From positions 277,560 through 341,559 of the forward strand of contig CANMNB010000003.1 of the NCBI GenBank assembly GCA_947499145.1: a stretch of DNA of 64,000 nt, read 5' to 3'. The notes below the pieces were generated by a model. That model was not told the DNA's origin and did no database searches. It saw only the letters and a list, made by a program, of their open reading frames with translations. Both the position numbers and the translations under genes were made by a program. The first letter of the stretch is position 1. Every line of letters begins with the position of its first letter. Shown piece by piece: positions 1 through 10,464 of this stretch. The stretch comes from an uncultured Arachnia sp. (GTDB taxonomy: Bacteria > Actinomycetota > Actinomycetes > Propionibacteriales > Propionibacteriaceae).

Positions 1-1552
1 CGGCATTGCGTCCGCGACCGATGTCGATGAACGCCGCCTCCATCGAGGGCAGCACGTTCTGGACACGGCCCAGGTAGATGTTGCCGATCAGCGACGTGGC
101 GGATGCCCGGTCCACGTAGTGCTCGACGAGGATCCCGTCCTCGATGACCGCGAGCTGCGTGTAGTCGTCGGCCTGTCGGATCACCATGGTCCGGTCCACC
201 GACTCGCGGCGCGCGAGGAACTCCGCCTCGCTCAGGATCGGGGCACGCCGACGGCCGGCGGCGCGGTTCTCCTTGCGGCGCTGGCGCTTGGCCTCCATCC
301 GCGTGGATCCCTCGATGCCGGTGATCTCGTCGTTGCTGCTGGTGGAGTCGTCCCCGGAACCGGATCCCCCGCTGCGACGGCGGCGGCGACGACGACGCCG
401 GGTGCTGCTGCCCTCGTCGCCCTCGGAGGCGTCACCGTCGGACGACTCGTCGGACTCGGAGTCGGCGCCGTCATCGGACCCTGCGGAGTCCTTGTCGTCG
501 TTGTCGCTGTCGTCGGCGTCATCCGCATCGTCGGATCGCTGGCCGGCGCCCCGGCGACGGCGGCGGCCCCCGCGACGGCGGCGACGGCGGCTGGGGCGAT
601 CGTCGTCGGAGTCGCTGGAATCGTCGTCGTCCGAGTCCTCGTCGCTGTCGTCCTCGTCGTCGTCGGCGTCCTGGTCGCCCTCGTCCGCGGGTTCGGTGTC
701 CTCGTCGTCGGTGTCGTCGAGGTCCGCGTCCTCATCGTCCGACTCGTCGTCACCCTCGGACGTGAAGCCGCCCGAGGCGATGGCCCCGGCCAGGGCGTCG
801 AGCTGGGCCTGCCGGCTGTTGCCCACAGCGAAGGGATCTGCGACCAGGGAGCGGGAGCGTGCGTTCTGCTCCGCCATGCGCAGCGCGGCGGCGATGGCGT
901 CCTCCTGCGCCGTCTCCTCGCCGGCGGGCAGTTCCTCGGCCGTCGACGGCGAGTCCTCTGCGGTGACGATGGCTGCGGACTCCCCGGCCCGGGTCTCGTC
1001 AGCACCGATGGCCTGCTCCGGCAGCGTCGGCTCGTCGCGCACAGGATCCGCGGCGGCGGCGGCGCGGCTGCTGCGACGACGACGGGTGGCCGGCTTGGTG
1101 GGCGCCGCCTCGTCAGCGACCTCGGCGCTCGCGTCCGGAGTGGCGGCTGCGCGTCGGGTGGCGCGCTTCCGAGGTGTCGTTTCGCCGTCGACCTCGGGGG
1201 ACTCGGCATCGGCGCTGCCGCTGGATCGGCGGGTGCGACGGGGGCGCTCGGCGGGCTCATCAGCCGCTGCGGGCGTCTCCGGCTCGGCGGCGGGGACCGG
1301 CTCCGGCGTTGACGTCGGGCGGGACGCACGACGGCGGCGAGTGGCGGGTGCGACCTGCACGTCGGCGGCGGGCGCCGCATCTGGCTGAGGGGTGCTCTCG
1401 GCGGCCGGCCGGGTCACCGGCACCTCCGTGGGCACCTCCACAGGCCTGGGTGCCCCCGCGGGGCGCGACGCGGCACGACGTCGCCGGGTGGGCTGGGGGC
1501 TCTCCGTCCCCTCCGTCGAGGAGGTCGTGGATTCGTTCTCGTTGTCGAGCAT
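1..1552 (-). CDS. rne: Ribonuclease E/G, N-terminal part (runs off window start)
   Basis: Endoribonuclease for mRNA turnover and rRNA processing. Only the first 517 codons are in the window; the gene continues past position 1. The ATG is at 1552. The first ~430 residues are low-complexity: Pro/Ala/Arg-rich stretches with RRRR clusters, then long Asp/Glu/Ser runs alternating with poly-Arg, which is typical of the N-terminal extension of actinobacterial RNase E. The conserved part begins near residue 460 (TMVIRQADDYTQLAVIEDG) and enters the S1 RNA-binding domain (IGNIYLGRVQNVLPSMEAAF, then DIGRGRNA at the window edge). The catalytic DNase-I-like domain lies outside. The large ORFs on the opposite strand here are composition artefacts. 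Confidence 0.9.
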   Translation of the reverse strand, partial: MLDNENESTTSSTEGTESPQPTRRRRAASRPAGAPRPVEVPTEVPVTRPAAESTPQPDAAPAADVQVAPATRRRRASRPTSTPEPVPAAEPETPAAADEPAERPRRTRRSSGSADAESPEVDGETTPRKRATRRAAATPDASAEVADEAAPTKPATRRRRSSRAAAAADPVRDEPTLPEQAIGADETRAGESAAIVTAEDSPSTAEELPAGEETAQEDAIAAALRMAEQNARSRSLVADPFAVGNSRQAQLDALAGAIASGGFTSEGDDESDDEDADLDDTDDEDTEPADEGDQDADDDEDDSDEDSDDDDSSDSDDDRPSRRRRRRGGRRRRRGAGQRSDDADDADDSDNDDKDSAGSDDGADSESDESSDGDASEGDEGSSTRRRRRRRRRSGGSGSGDDSTSSNDEITGIEGSTRMEAKRQRRKENRAAGRRRAPILSEAEFLARRESVDRTMVIRQADDYTQLAVIEDGILVEHYVDRASATSLIGNIYLGRVQNVLPSMEAAFIDIGRGRNA

Positions 1553-1564
1553 GTGGCTCCTAAG

Positions 1565-1580
1565 GCGTAGCACGCTACGC
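1565..1580. promoter_or_regulatory. Inverted repeat in the rne 5' leader
   Basis: GCGTAGC-AC-GCTACGC gives perfect 7-bp arms with a 2-bp centre, 13 bp upstream of the rne start codon. It may be an operator or an RNA stem in the rne leader. RNase E mRNAs are often autoregulated through their 5' UTR, but no such role is shown here. Confidence 0.35.
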
Positions 1581-1772
1581 GTGATCGGCGCAGCGAACTG
1601 CGCTTCAAGACAGACGGTCTACGAGGACCGGCCTTGGGAGCCGCGGTCGAAAGACTTTCGTCGCGGTACTGGACCCAGGCGGCCCACGGCGGCACCGGCG
1701 GTGCGTGACCTGCCCACATTGTTCCACAGATCACGGTTGGATAACGACTGGACCGGCGGCGCGTCGCGAGCG

Positions 1773-2480
1773 TCACCCTCGGGACTGGAGCGGGTCCAGG
1801 ATCTCGTCGCCCTCGAGGACGCCCTGCCGGAGGCGCTCCAGCAGCGGGGCCACGCCGGGCACCCGGGGGTCCACCTGCCGCAGCGCACCCACCACGTCGT
1901 CCGGCCGAACGGCGGGCACCAGGTGGCGCAGCCGCAGCAGCACCGTGTCGTCACCCACAGCTGTGACCGCCACGATGGCCCCCAGCACGTCGAAGCGGCG
2001 CAGTCCGTTCTTGGTCATGCGCTCGACCGGGAACTCGTCATGTGTCGCCAACCGCGCGACGGCGTCGGCGAGGATGCCGGGAGCGGCCGGCAGCGTGATG
2101 CGCCAATCGGAGGCCTGCAACAGTTCGGTCAGGGACTCCCCCGTCGCGTTGCTCGCCGCCAACACCACGAACCCAGGAGGGAGGACCTCGTTGAGTGCGG
2201 ACATCACCTTCGCCGGGTCACAGTGCTGGCTCAGCCCGAGTTCGACGTACTCGGCCTCGGAGGCCGCCGAGGTGGGCGAGGCGTTGGCGTAGGAGATGCG
2301 CGGGTGCGGGGTGAAGCCGGAGGAGTACGCCATGGGGATGGAGGCGCGCCGCAGGGCACGCTCGAGCGCCCGACCGACGTCGCGGTGCGAGCTGAAACGC
2401 GCCGGTCCGCGCTTGGCGTAGCGCAGACGGAGCTTCTGCACGGGCGGCGCCTGCTGCACCGGTGGCTGTCGCTGTCCCAC
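1773..2480 (-). CDS. TIGR03936 family radical SAM-linked protein (DUF2344)
   Basis: A 235-residue protein of the family that accompanies the TIGR03960 radical SAM protein in many bacteria; in some phyla the two are fused. The recognisable N-terminal signature is LRYAKRGPARFSSHRDVGRA, followed by PMAYSSGFTPHPRISYA. The molecular function is not established; a role in RNA modification has been suggested for the pair from gene context. GTG at 2480 is chosen because the conserved core begins about 15 residues later and upstream in-frame sequence shows no family similarity. It lies between rne and the divergent MFS gene; its partner is at 3895-5841. Confidence 0.85.
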   Translation of the reverse strand: MGQRQPPVQQAPPVQKLRLRYAKRGPARFSSHRDVGRALERALRRASIPMAYSSGFTPHPRISYANASPTSAASEAEYVELGLSQHCDPAKVMSALNEVLPPGFVVLAASNATGESLTELLQASDWRITLPAAPGILADAVARLATHDEFPVERMTKNGLRRFDVLGAIVAVTAVGDDTVLLRLRHLVPAVRPDDVVGALRQVDPRVPGVAPLLERLRQGVLEGDEILDPLQSRG

Positions 2481-2551
2481 GAGACGGCATTCTAGGAGGT
2501 GGGCCCGCTGCGCGGCTTCGCCTATGCTGAGCGCGCCCGATCGACGGAGGT

Positions 2552-3757
2552 GTGGTGGAAACCCGCTCATTCACACGCGATGCCTGGCTGCCGCTCCTCG
2601 CGGTGCTGTTGCTGGCGTTCAATCTGCGACCCGTGGCCATCTCGGTGGGACCCGCCCTGACGGCCATCAGTCGCGACCTCGACATGAGCGGAACCGCGGC
2701 CGGGATCCTCACGTCACTGCCCGCGCTCGCGTTCGCCGTGTTCGGCGCCCTGGCACCCGAGTTGTCGCGACGCATCGGTCCCCACCGCACCGTGGGCATC
2801 GCGCTGGTCGTCCTCATCGTCGGCCAGGCGTCCCGGGCGCTCGTGACGTCTCCCGGGGCCTTCCTCCTCCTGTCCACGGTGGCGCTGGCGGGGATGGCGC
2901 TCGCCAATGTGCTGCTCCCGACCCTGGTGCGCCTCCACTTCCCCCACCGGGTGGGGCTGGCGACGTCGCTGTACTCGCTCACCATGACGATCGGCGTCAC
3001 TGTCGCCAGCGCGGGCACCATCCCGCTGGCCAACTCGTTGGGGGGATGGCGGGGCGCGTTCCTCGCAGGCACGGGGATCGCCGTCGCCGCCCTCATCGTG
3101 TGGCTGCCCATGCTGCGCTACGCCGTCGGGATCCACGGCCGACCAGCCAACGACGGCGCCGTGACACTGCAGCAGGTGGCCCGGACCCGGATGGGCTGGT
3201 ACATGGCCGTCTTCTTCGGCGTCCAGTCCGCACAGGCGTACACGATTTTCGGCTGGCTGCCCACCATCTTCCAGGACGCGGGACTCGACGAGGTCACGGC
3301 CGGCCTCATGCTGGGCATCGCCACCGGAGCGGGCATCATTCCCGCCTTCATCGTGCCCACCTACGCGACACGTGTCCGGGAACCCGTGGGGCTCTTCCTG
3401 ACGATCATGGCCTTTCTTGCCAGCGGCTACCTCGGACTCCTGCTGGCGCCGACGTCGGTCCCCTGGCTGTGGGCCATCTGCCTGGCCCTCGGCACGGCCT
3501 CATTCCCGCTCATCCTGGCCCTCCTGGGGCTGCGCGCCAGGACATCGTCGGGGACGGCAGCCCTCTCCGGGTTCGCGCAGTCCGTGGGATACCTGATCGC
3601 TGCGGCTGGTCCGGTCGCCGTCGGGGTGATGTACTCCCGGCTCGGCGACTGGACCGTACCGCTGCTGACGCAGCTCGGGCTCGTGGTGCCGATGGTCTGG
3701 GTGGGGATCCAGTGCACCCGACAGTGGACGCTCGAGGACGGCATCCCGAGCCGCTGA
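2552..3757 (+). CDS. MFS transporter, CynX/NimT family
   Basis: A 401-residue major facilitator of the cyanate/nitroimidazole (CynX/NimT) type, with about 12 hydrophobic segments. The N-terminal helix carries the family-typical FNLRPVAISVGP. It is expected in the cytoplasmic membrane, exporting or importing small organic compounds; the substrate is unknown. Two tandem GTG codons (2552 and 2555) follow a GGAGG Shine-Dalgarno, and the second has the better spacing. It is transcribed divergently from the TIGR03936 gene and converges on the TIGR03960 gene, so it splits two genes that are usually adjacent. Confidence 0.85.
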   Translation: MVETRSFTRDAWLPLLAVLLLAFNLRPVAISVGPALTAISRDLDMSGTAAGILTSLPALAFAVFGALAPELSRRIGPHRTVGIALVVLIVGQASRALVTSPGAFLLLSTVALAGMALANVLLPTLVRLHFPHRVGLATSLYSLTMTIGVTVASAGTIPLANSLGGWRGAFLAGTGIAVAALIVWLPMLRYAVGIHGRPANDGAVTLQQVARTRMGWYMAVFFGVQSAQAYTIFGWLPTIFQDAGLDEVTAGLMLGIATGAGIIPAFIVPTYATRVREPVGLFLTIMAFLASGYLGLLLAPTSVPWLWAICLALGTASFPLILALLGLRARTSSGTAALSGFAQSVGYLIAAAGPVAVGVMYSRLGDWTVPLLTQLGLVVPMVWVGIQCTRQWTLEDGIPSR

Positions 3758-3894
3758 CACGGCCCTCGACATGGCCGGTTTGCGACGTCGGCGGACGGAC
3801 CGTCAACAGCGGGACTCGGTGTTCGAAATTCGGAAGCGGACGGGGGAAGATCAATGCCTGATCGATTTTCGGATCCGCGGCGCTAGGTTGCGGC

Positions 3895-5841
<1,947 letters not shown>

Positions 5842-5892
5842 GGCCGCCTCAGGATAACCGGACGACCCCGGACTGGGAAGCGGTCTCGGGTC

Positions 5893-6936
5893 TCAGCCGG
5901 GACCGCCCGCCGACCCCGGTGCGGCATGAGCGACGACGCCGCCGCGCCGCGCCTTGCGGTCCAGCCAGAGCGCGACGGCGCCGAGGATGACGACCTGGAC
6001 GAGCATCCACGGACTCCCCACGCCGGCTGAACGGTCGAAGACTCCGTCGAGGTCCATGAACGGCACCAGTGCCAGGGCGAGCATGTTGTTGGCGACGTGG
6101 AGCGCGACGGCCACCTCCAGGCCGCCCGTGCGCCACGTGATCCACCAGAAGAGCAACCCCATCGTGAAGTAGATGATGTTCAGCCACAGGTCACCGGCGC
6201 CGTGCAGGAACATGAACACCGTGCTGGTGGCGAGCGCGGACAGCGCCAGGCCCACGCCGCGGGAGGGGATGATGGACGCGACCGCGCGGCCCAACACGCC
6301 CCGGACGAGGTACTCCTCGCCGGCAGCCTGGAAGGGGGTCACGAGCATCACGGCGATGAGGAACCACCAGGTGTCGTCATTGACTCGCAGGTCCAGGCTG
6401 TCCCAGCCCTCAAGCGTCTGGCTGCCGAGGACGTAGATGGCCACCCCGACGAGGCTGACGAGCAGGGCACGGCCGAGCCAACCCCAACGCACGCGTCCCT
6501 CGACGGAGTGGATGTAGCGGGCGGGCTGCCCGACCAGTCGGCCCAGGAGGAGGGCGAGCACGATCATCAGCCCGAGGGACGCGCTGTTGGCCACGAAGAG
6601 GACGGGGGTTACGTCGCCCTCCAGGAGACCATTCATCACGTCCTCGATGCCGGCCGGGTCCCGAAAGCCCTCGACGAGGAAGCCGACGATGATGACGGCG
6701 GTGGAGATCACGAAGAAGCCGACCACCCCGAGGATGACGGCCAAAATGGGCTTCCAGATGGGGATGCCCGGGGCGCGCCAGAACCGCATGTAGTCGCGCG
6801 GTTCAACGGGAAGCCGCGGGGCGCGGGAGGGGGCCACAGGACGCGGCGGACCCCACGTCCCGGGCACTCCGGGCGAGGTCGGCGCCGGCTGCGTGCCCGG
6901 CGCCTGCGGTGGGGGCCAGGGCCCAGACTCGCTCAT
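5893..6936 (-). CDS. CPBP family intramembrane glutamic endopeptidase
   Basis: A 347-residue membrane protein of the CAAX-protease/bacteriocin-processing (CPBP, Abi) family. It has a Pro-rich cytoplasmic N-terminus of ~60 residues, then about 8 membrane segments. The conserved motifs are the EEYLVRG motif (catalytic Glu pair plus Arg, in AAGEEYLVRGVLGR), FLHG in the next conserved helix, and HVANN near the C-terminus. The substrate is unknown. ATG at 6936 overlaps the ndk stop by 4 nt (ATGA), so it is translationally coupled as the last gene of folC-DUF4233-ndk-CPBP. Confidence 0.85.
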   Translation of the reverse strand: MSESGPWPPPQAPGTQPAPTSPGVPGTWGPPRPVAPSRAPRLPVEPRDYMRFWRAPGIPIWKPILAVILGVVGFFVISTAVIIVGFLVEGFRDPAGIEDVMNGLLEGDVTPVLFVANSASLGLMIVLALLLGRLVGQPARYIHSVEGRVRWGWLGRALLVSLVGVAIYVLGSQTLEGWDSLDLRVNDDTWWFLIAVMLVTPFQAAGEEYLVRGVLGRAVASIIPSRGVGLALSALATSTVFMFLHGAGDLWLNIIYFTMGLLFWWITWRTGGLEVAVALHVANNMLALALVPFMDLDGVFDRSAGVGSPWMLVQVVILGAVALWLDRKARRGGVVAHAAPGSAGGPG

Positions 6937-7340
6937 CCTCGCGGGAACCAGAGGGCGATCTCGGCCTCCGCCGACTCCGGAGAGTCCGAGCCGTGCACGG
7001 CGTTCTCCCGGACCGAGGTCGCGTGGTCCGCCCGGATCGTGCCCGGGGCGGCCTCCGCTGGATCGGTGGCGCCGTGGATGGTCCGGACGCGTCGAACGGC
7101 GTCCGGACCCGAGACGACGACGGCGACCACCGGTCCCGACGTCATGAACTCCCGCAGCGGCGGATAGAAGTCCCGCTCCAGGTGGGCCGCGTAGTGCCGG
7201 TCGGCGAAGTCGCCGTCGATGCTGCGCATCTCGATGGCCTCCAGGCCCAGACCCTCCCGCTCGTAGCGGGACAAGATCTCGCCGACGATGCCAGCGCGCA
7301 CCGCATCGGGCTTGATGATGACGAAGGTTCGTTCGGTCAT
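6933..7340 (-). CDS. ndk: Nucleoside diphosphate kinase
   Basis: A 135-residue cytosolic enzyme that transfers the gamma phosphate of ATP to NDPs through a phospho-histidine. The family start TFVIIKPDAV and active-site segment NAVHGSDSPESAEAEI with catalytic His are present, and length is normal (~135-140). It overlaps both neighbours by 4 nt (ATGA with the DUF4233 stop upstream and the CPBP start downstream), so it is in a coupled operon. Confidence 0.97.
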   Translation of the reverse strand: MTERTFVIIKPDAVRAGIVGEILSRYEREGLGLEAIEMRSIDGDFADRHYAAHLERDFYPPLREFMTSGPVVAVVVSGPDAVRRVRTIHGATDPAEAAPGTIRADHATSVRENAVHGSDSPESAEAEIALWFPRG

Positions 7341-7699
7341 GGTGCTCCTCGTTGACTCTCAGCCGTCCCACGCTTCTCGAGGCGCTTTCCCAGGACGAAC
7401 GACATGATCCAGATCAGGGCGAAGATGATACCCATCGCGTACATCCACGGCGTGAGGACGCCCAATGCGATCGCGGCGGCCTGCGCGGCCCAGCCGAACC
7501 AGTATCCCCAACGTCGGCGCAGTCCGGCGGCACCCGCGATGGCCAGGAGGCTCGCTGCCGCGGTCCACCCGACGGCGACCGCCACCGGCTGGTCCGAGAC
7601 CTGCACCATGCCCGCGAACGCCAGCCAGAACACGACGACCTCGAAGACCAGCACCGACATCAGCGCGGAGCGCAGGGGGTTGGAGGGGGCGAGCGTCAC
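7337..7699 (-). CDS. DUF4233 membrane protein
   Basis: A 120-residue protein with about four transmembrane segments. DUF4233 proteins are almost always found directly after folC in actinobacteria, as here. The function is unknown. GTG at 7699 overlaps the folC stop in a GTGA tetramer; starting there gives the normal family length and excludes an upstream Arg/Gly-rich run that is antisense-like in composition. Confidence 0.85.
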   Translation of the reverse strand: MTLAPSNPLRSALMSVLVFEVVVFWLAFAGMVQVSDQPVAVAVGWTAAASLLAIAGAAGLRRRWGYWFGWAAQAAAIALGVLTPWMYAMGIIFALIWIMSFVLGKRLEKRGTAESQRGAP

Positions 7700-9039
7700 A
7701 GCTCGTCCTCCTCGGCCGGCATGGCCTTGAGCAGGTCCCGGGCCTCCCCCGCGGCAATCACGGACCCGGCGACGAGGATGCCGGAGTGGGTGCCGGCCGT
7801 GTCCGCCAGCATGGCCGCGAGCTCCAGCGCGTCGGACATGGACTGCGCACGCTGGACGCGCTCCCGCGGCCACACCTCCTCAGCCTCGGCGGCCAGGTCG
7901 TCGACGCTGCGGGCGCGGGGCGAATTCGCGGTGCGGGTGATGACGACGTAGTCCATCTCCTCGGCGAAGATCCGCAGCACCTCGCGTGAGTCCTTGTCCT
8001 GCATCATCGCGACGACGCCGACGGTGGGCATGAACGCGAAGGACTCCTTGAGGGCGTCGATCGTCGCCCGGGCGGCGTGGGGGTTGTGGGCGGTGTCGAC
8101 GACGAAGGCCGGCGAGCGTCGCACGAGCTCCAACCGGGCGGGCGCTTCGACCGCGTCCAGTCCTTCGGTGATGATGTCGGGGTTCAACGCCTGGCCACCG
8201 AGGAACGCCTCGACGGCGGCGACGGCCAGGGCCGCGTTGCGGGCCATGTGCTCGCCGTGCAGGGGCAGGAAGACGTCGGCGACGGGGCCGCCCGCGGTGT
8301 CGATCCGCATCAGCTGCCCGCCCACGGCGACCTGGCGTGAGAGCAGCCCGAAGTCCGGGCCCTCGGCACGCACCTTGGCCCCGACGTCGACGGCACGGGC
8401 GAGCAGGACCTGCGCCGCCGCGGTGTCCTGGCCCGCAAGCACCGCCGTGGCTCCGGTCTTGATGATCCCGGCCTTCTCGGCGGCCACCTCCTGGATGGTG
8501 GACCCGAGGATGTGGGTGTGGTCGAGCGCGACGGGGCAGACCACCGCGACCTGCGGGTCGGCGACGCTGGTGGCGTCCCACCTACCGCCCAAGCCGACCT
8601 CCACCACGGCCACGTCGACCGGGGCGTCGGCGAACGCGGCGTAGGCCATCCCGGTGATGACCTCGAAGAACGTCATGTCCACGCCGTCGAGCTTCTGCTC
8701 GTCCACCATCGCCACGAAGGGCTGGATCTCCCGCCACACCTCGTCGAACCGCTCCTCGCTGATGGGCTCGCCGTCGATGACGATCCGCTCCCGAGCGTCG
8801 CTGAGGTGGGGGGACGCGAAACGTCCCACCCGCAACCCGGCCGCCCTGAGGAGTGCGTCGATCATGATGCAGGTGCTGCCCTTGCCGTTGGTGCCGGCGA
8901 CCTGGATCACCGGGACCGCGCGCTGGGGCTCGCCGAGCAGCTCCATCAGCGCGCTGATGCGGCTCAGGGAGGGCGCGACTCGATGCTCGGGCCAGCGGCT
9001 CGTGAGCTCGGCCACGAGTTGCTTGTGGGAATCTGTCAT
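7696..9039 (-). CDS. folC: Bifunctional folylpolyglutamate synthase/dihydrofolate synthase
   Basis: A 447-residue Mur-ligase-type enzyme that adds Glu to dihydropteroate and folates. It has the P-loop VAGTNGKGST near residue 45, FASPHL in the folate-binding loop, and the ligase-domain motif VVDTAHNPHAA late in the protein. It is the first gene of the operon folC-DUF4233-ndk-CPBP. ATG at 9039 starts a clear family N-terminus. In many actinobacteria valS lies next to folC; here valS is 1.4 kb away on the other strand, separated by the DoxX/DsbA pair. Confidence 0.95.
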   Translation of the reverse strand: MTDSHKQLVAELTSRWPEHRVAPSLSRISALMELLGEPQRAVPVIQVAGTNGKGSTCIMIDALLRAAGLRVGRFASPHLSDARERIVIDGEPISEERFDEVWREIQPFVAMVDEQKLDGVDMTFFEVITGMAYAAFADAPVDVAVVEVGLGGRWDATSVADPQVAVVCPVALDHTHILGSTIQEVAAEKAGIIKTGATAVLAGQDTAAAQVLLARAVDVGAKVRAEGPDFGLLSRQVAVGGQLMRIDTAGGPVADVFLPLHGEHMARNAALAVAAVEAFLGGQALNPDIITEGLDAVEAPARLELVRRSPAFVVDTAHNPHAARATIDALKESFAFMPTVGVVAMMQDKDSREVLRIFAEEMDYVVITRTANSPRARSVDDLAAEAEEVWPRERVQRAQSMSDALELAAMLADTAGTHSGILVAGSVIAAGEARDLLKAMPAEEDEL

Positions 9040-9093
9040 GGTGCGGCCATCGTATCGGTCACCCGGCGCCGAGGGCGCCCTTGTCGACGCCGT

Positions 9094-9105
9094 TAGGATG
9101 TGCCC
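9094..9105 (+). promoter_or_regulatory. Likely -10 element, leaderless start of the DoxX gene
   Basis: TAGGAT at 9094-9099 lies 6 nt before GTG 9106. No Shine-Dalgarno precedes the GTG. This spacing is what is seen at actinobacterial leaderless mRNAs, where transcription starts on the start codon. The same arrangement occurs before valS and clpP1. Confidence 0.5.
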
Positions 9106-9627
9106 GTGAGCGAGATCCCCCGCGCGCCCCGGACGAGGCGATGGCCCGACTGGGTCGGCCTCGCCGCGCGCCTCCTGCTCGGCGGCGTGCTGCTCGTTGC
9201 CGGCATCGTCCAACTCGGGGACCCGGGTGGTCTGCAGGACCGCGCCGAAGCACTCGGCCTGGCCGTGCCCGCCGGAGTCTGGACGGTGCTGGTCGTGGCA
9301 GCGCCCGTCATCCAGATGCTGTGCGGACTCCTGCTGGTGCTGGGTGCACTGACGCGGTCCGCGGCCACCGTCGCGATCCTGGTGCTGCTGGTCGGCATGG
9401 GGGCGACGGTGTGGGCGTGGACGCGGTCCCTCCCCGGCCCGCACGCCGCGGGACTCTGGTCGGGCCTGGCCCTGGCGTGCGTCGCGGGCTGGCTGGTCCT
9501 GCGTCCCGCCACCGCATTCTCACTCGACGGGTGGCTGCGGTCGGGCCGCAGCAGGGAGGGCGACCTCCATGAACCCGTCCTCCAGTCCCACCAGCGTCCT
9601 GACCACCACCGAGGAATAGCGAGATAA
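9106..9627 (+). CDS. DoxX/MauE-family membrane protein
   Basis: A 173-residue integral membrane protein with four hydrophobic helices. The layout (AARLLLGGVLLVAGIVQLGD, then a second helix pair) fits the MauE/DoxX superfamily, often linked to periplasmic thiol chemistry. It ends 2 nt before a membrane-anchored DsbA-like protein, so the two are probably co-translated, and a role in passing reducing or oxidising equivalents to that protein is plausible but inferred. GTG 9106 is chosen from the TAGGAT element; GTG at 9100 is an alternative. Confidence 0.75.
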   Translation: MSEIPRAPRTRRWPDWVGLAARLLLGGVLLVAGIVQLGDPGGLQDRAEALGLAVPAGVWTVLVVAAPVIQMLCGLLLVLGALTRSAATVAILVLLVGMGATVWAWTRSLPGPHAAGLWSGLALACVAGWLVLRPATAFSLDGWLRSGRSREGDLHEPVLQSHQRPDHHRGIAR

Positions 9628-9629
9628 CG

Positions 9630-10421
9630 ATGGCAAACAATTCCGGTATGAGCCGACGAGCGGCGCTGAAGCAGCAGCAGGAGCTCGAGGAGCGCAACCG
9701 CAAGAACCGGCGGCTGCTGGCGTTCGGGCTGGGAGCCGTCGCGCTGGTGGTCGTGGTGATCCTCGGCATCGTCATCCTCCAGACCGTGGGGCAGAACCGG
9801 GAGGTCACGGCCAATCAGCAGACGCCCCCGAACGGCACCGAGGCGGGAGGGGTCATGCTCACGAGCCAGGCCGAGGAGGCCTCGGACGACGCACCGCATC
9901 TCGTGATCTACGAGGATTACCAGTGCCCGGCCTGTGCGGCACGTGAGGCAGCCTATGGGCCGGCGATCAAGGAACTCGTCGACGCCGGCTCCATCAGCGT
10001 CGAGATCCGCACCGCGGTGTTCATGGAGGAGCAGCTCATGAACGACTCCTCCACCCGCCCCGCCATCGCGGCCGCCGCGGCTGACGCCGTCGGCAAGTAC
10101 CGCGAGTACCACTCCACTATCTACGCGAACCAGCACCCGCAGGGCGGTGGCTACACGGACCAGCAGCTGCGCGAGGAGTTCCCCGCCGCGGTGGGGATCG
10201 AGGGCGAGGACCTCACCCGCTTCCAGGAGCTCTACGACACCCAGGCATTCCAGGAGTTCGTCGACCAGGGGAACCAGACGTTCATGGACGAGGGCATCCG
10301 CTCCACGCCGACGTACGTCGTCGGGGACACGCAGTTGCAGTTCGTCGACGAGAACCAGCAGGTGCTCATCGAGCCGACTGCCGACGACCTCCTGGCCGCG
10401 ATCGAGGCCGCTGCCGCCTGA
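9630..10421 (+). CDS. Membrane-anchored DsbA-like thiol:disulfide protein
   Basis: A 263-residue protein with a charged cytoplasmic N-terminus ([15 protein letters not shown]), one membrane anchor at about residues 28-52 and an extracytoplasmic thioredoxin_4/DsbA-like domain. The active site is CPAC in [15 protein letters not shown], and the cis-Pro loop is RSTPTYVV. It probably oxidises or isomerises disulfides in exported proteins. It directly follows the DoxX/MauE-like gene, and the VKOR gene at 14613-15263 could supply its re-oxidation. Confidence 0.88.
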   Translation: MANNSGMSRRAALKQQQELEERNRKNRRLLAFGLGAVALVVVVILGIVILQTVGQNREVTANQQTPPNGTEAGGVMLTSQAEEASDDAPHLVIYEDYQCPACAAREAAYGPAIKELVDAGSISVEIRTAVFMEEQLMNDSSTRPAIAAAAADAVGKYREYHSTIYANQHPQGGGYTDQQLREEFPAAVGIEGEDLTRFQELYDTQAFQEFVDQGNQTFMDEGIRSTPTYVVGDTQLQFVDENQQVLIEPTADDLLAAIEAAAA

Positions 10422-10427
10422 TCAGGA

Positions 10428-10464
10428 TTGGGGAGGCCGCCGCTCAGTCACTAGGATTCAGCAC
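10428..10464 (+). promoter_or_regulatory. valS promoter, likely leaderless
   Basis: TTGGGG at 10428-10433 and TAGGAT at 10452-10457 are spaced 18 bp; the ATG of valS is 7 nt after the -10 element. No Shine-Dalgarno is visible. No T-box leader is present, as the gap to the previous stop is only 43 bp. Confidence 0.5.

Noticed and set aside
119..1388. Two ~400-codon plus-strand frames and one minus-strand frame over the rne region
   Set aside because: They are shadows of the repetitive Asp/Glu/Arg-coding part of rne; the rne frame runs into a clear S1 domain.
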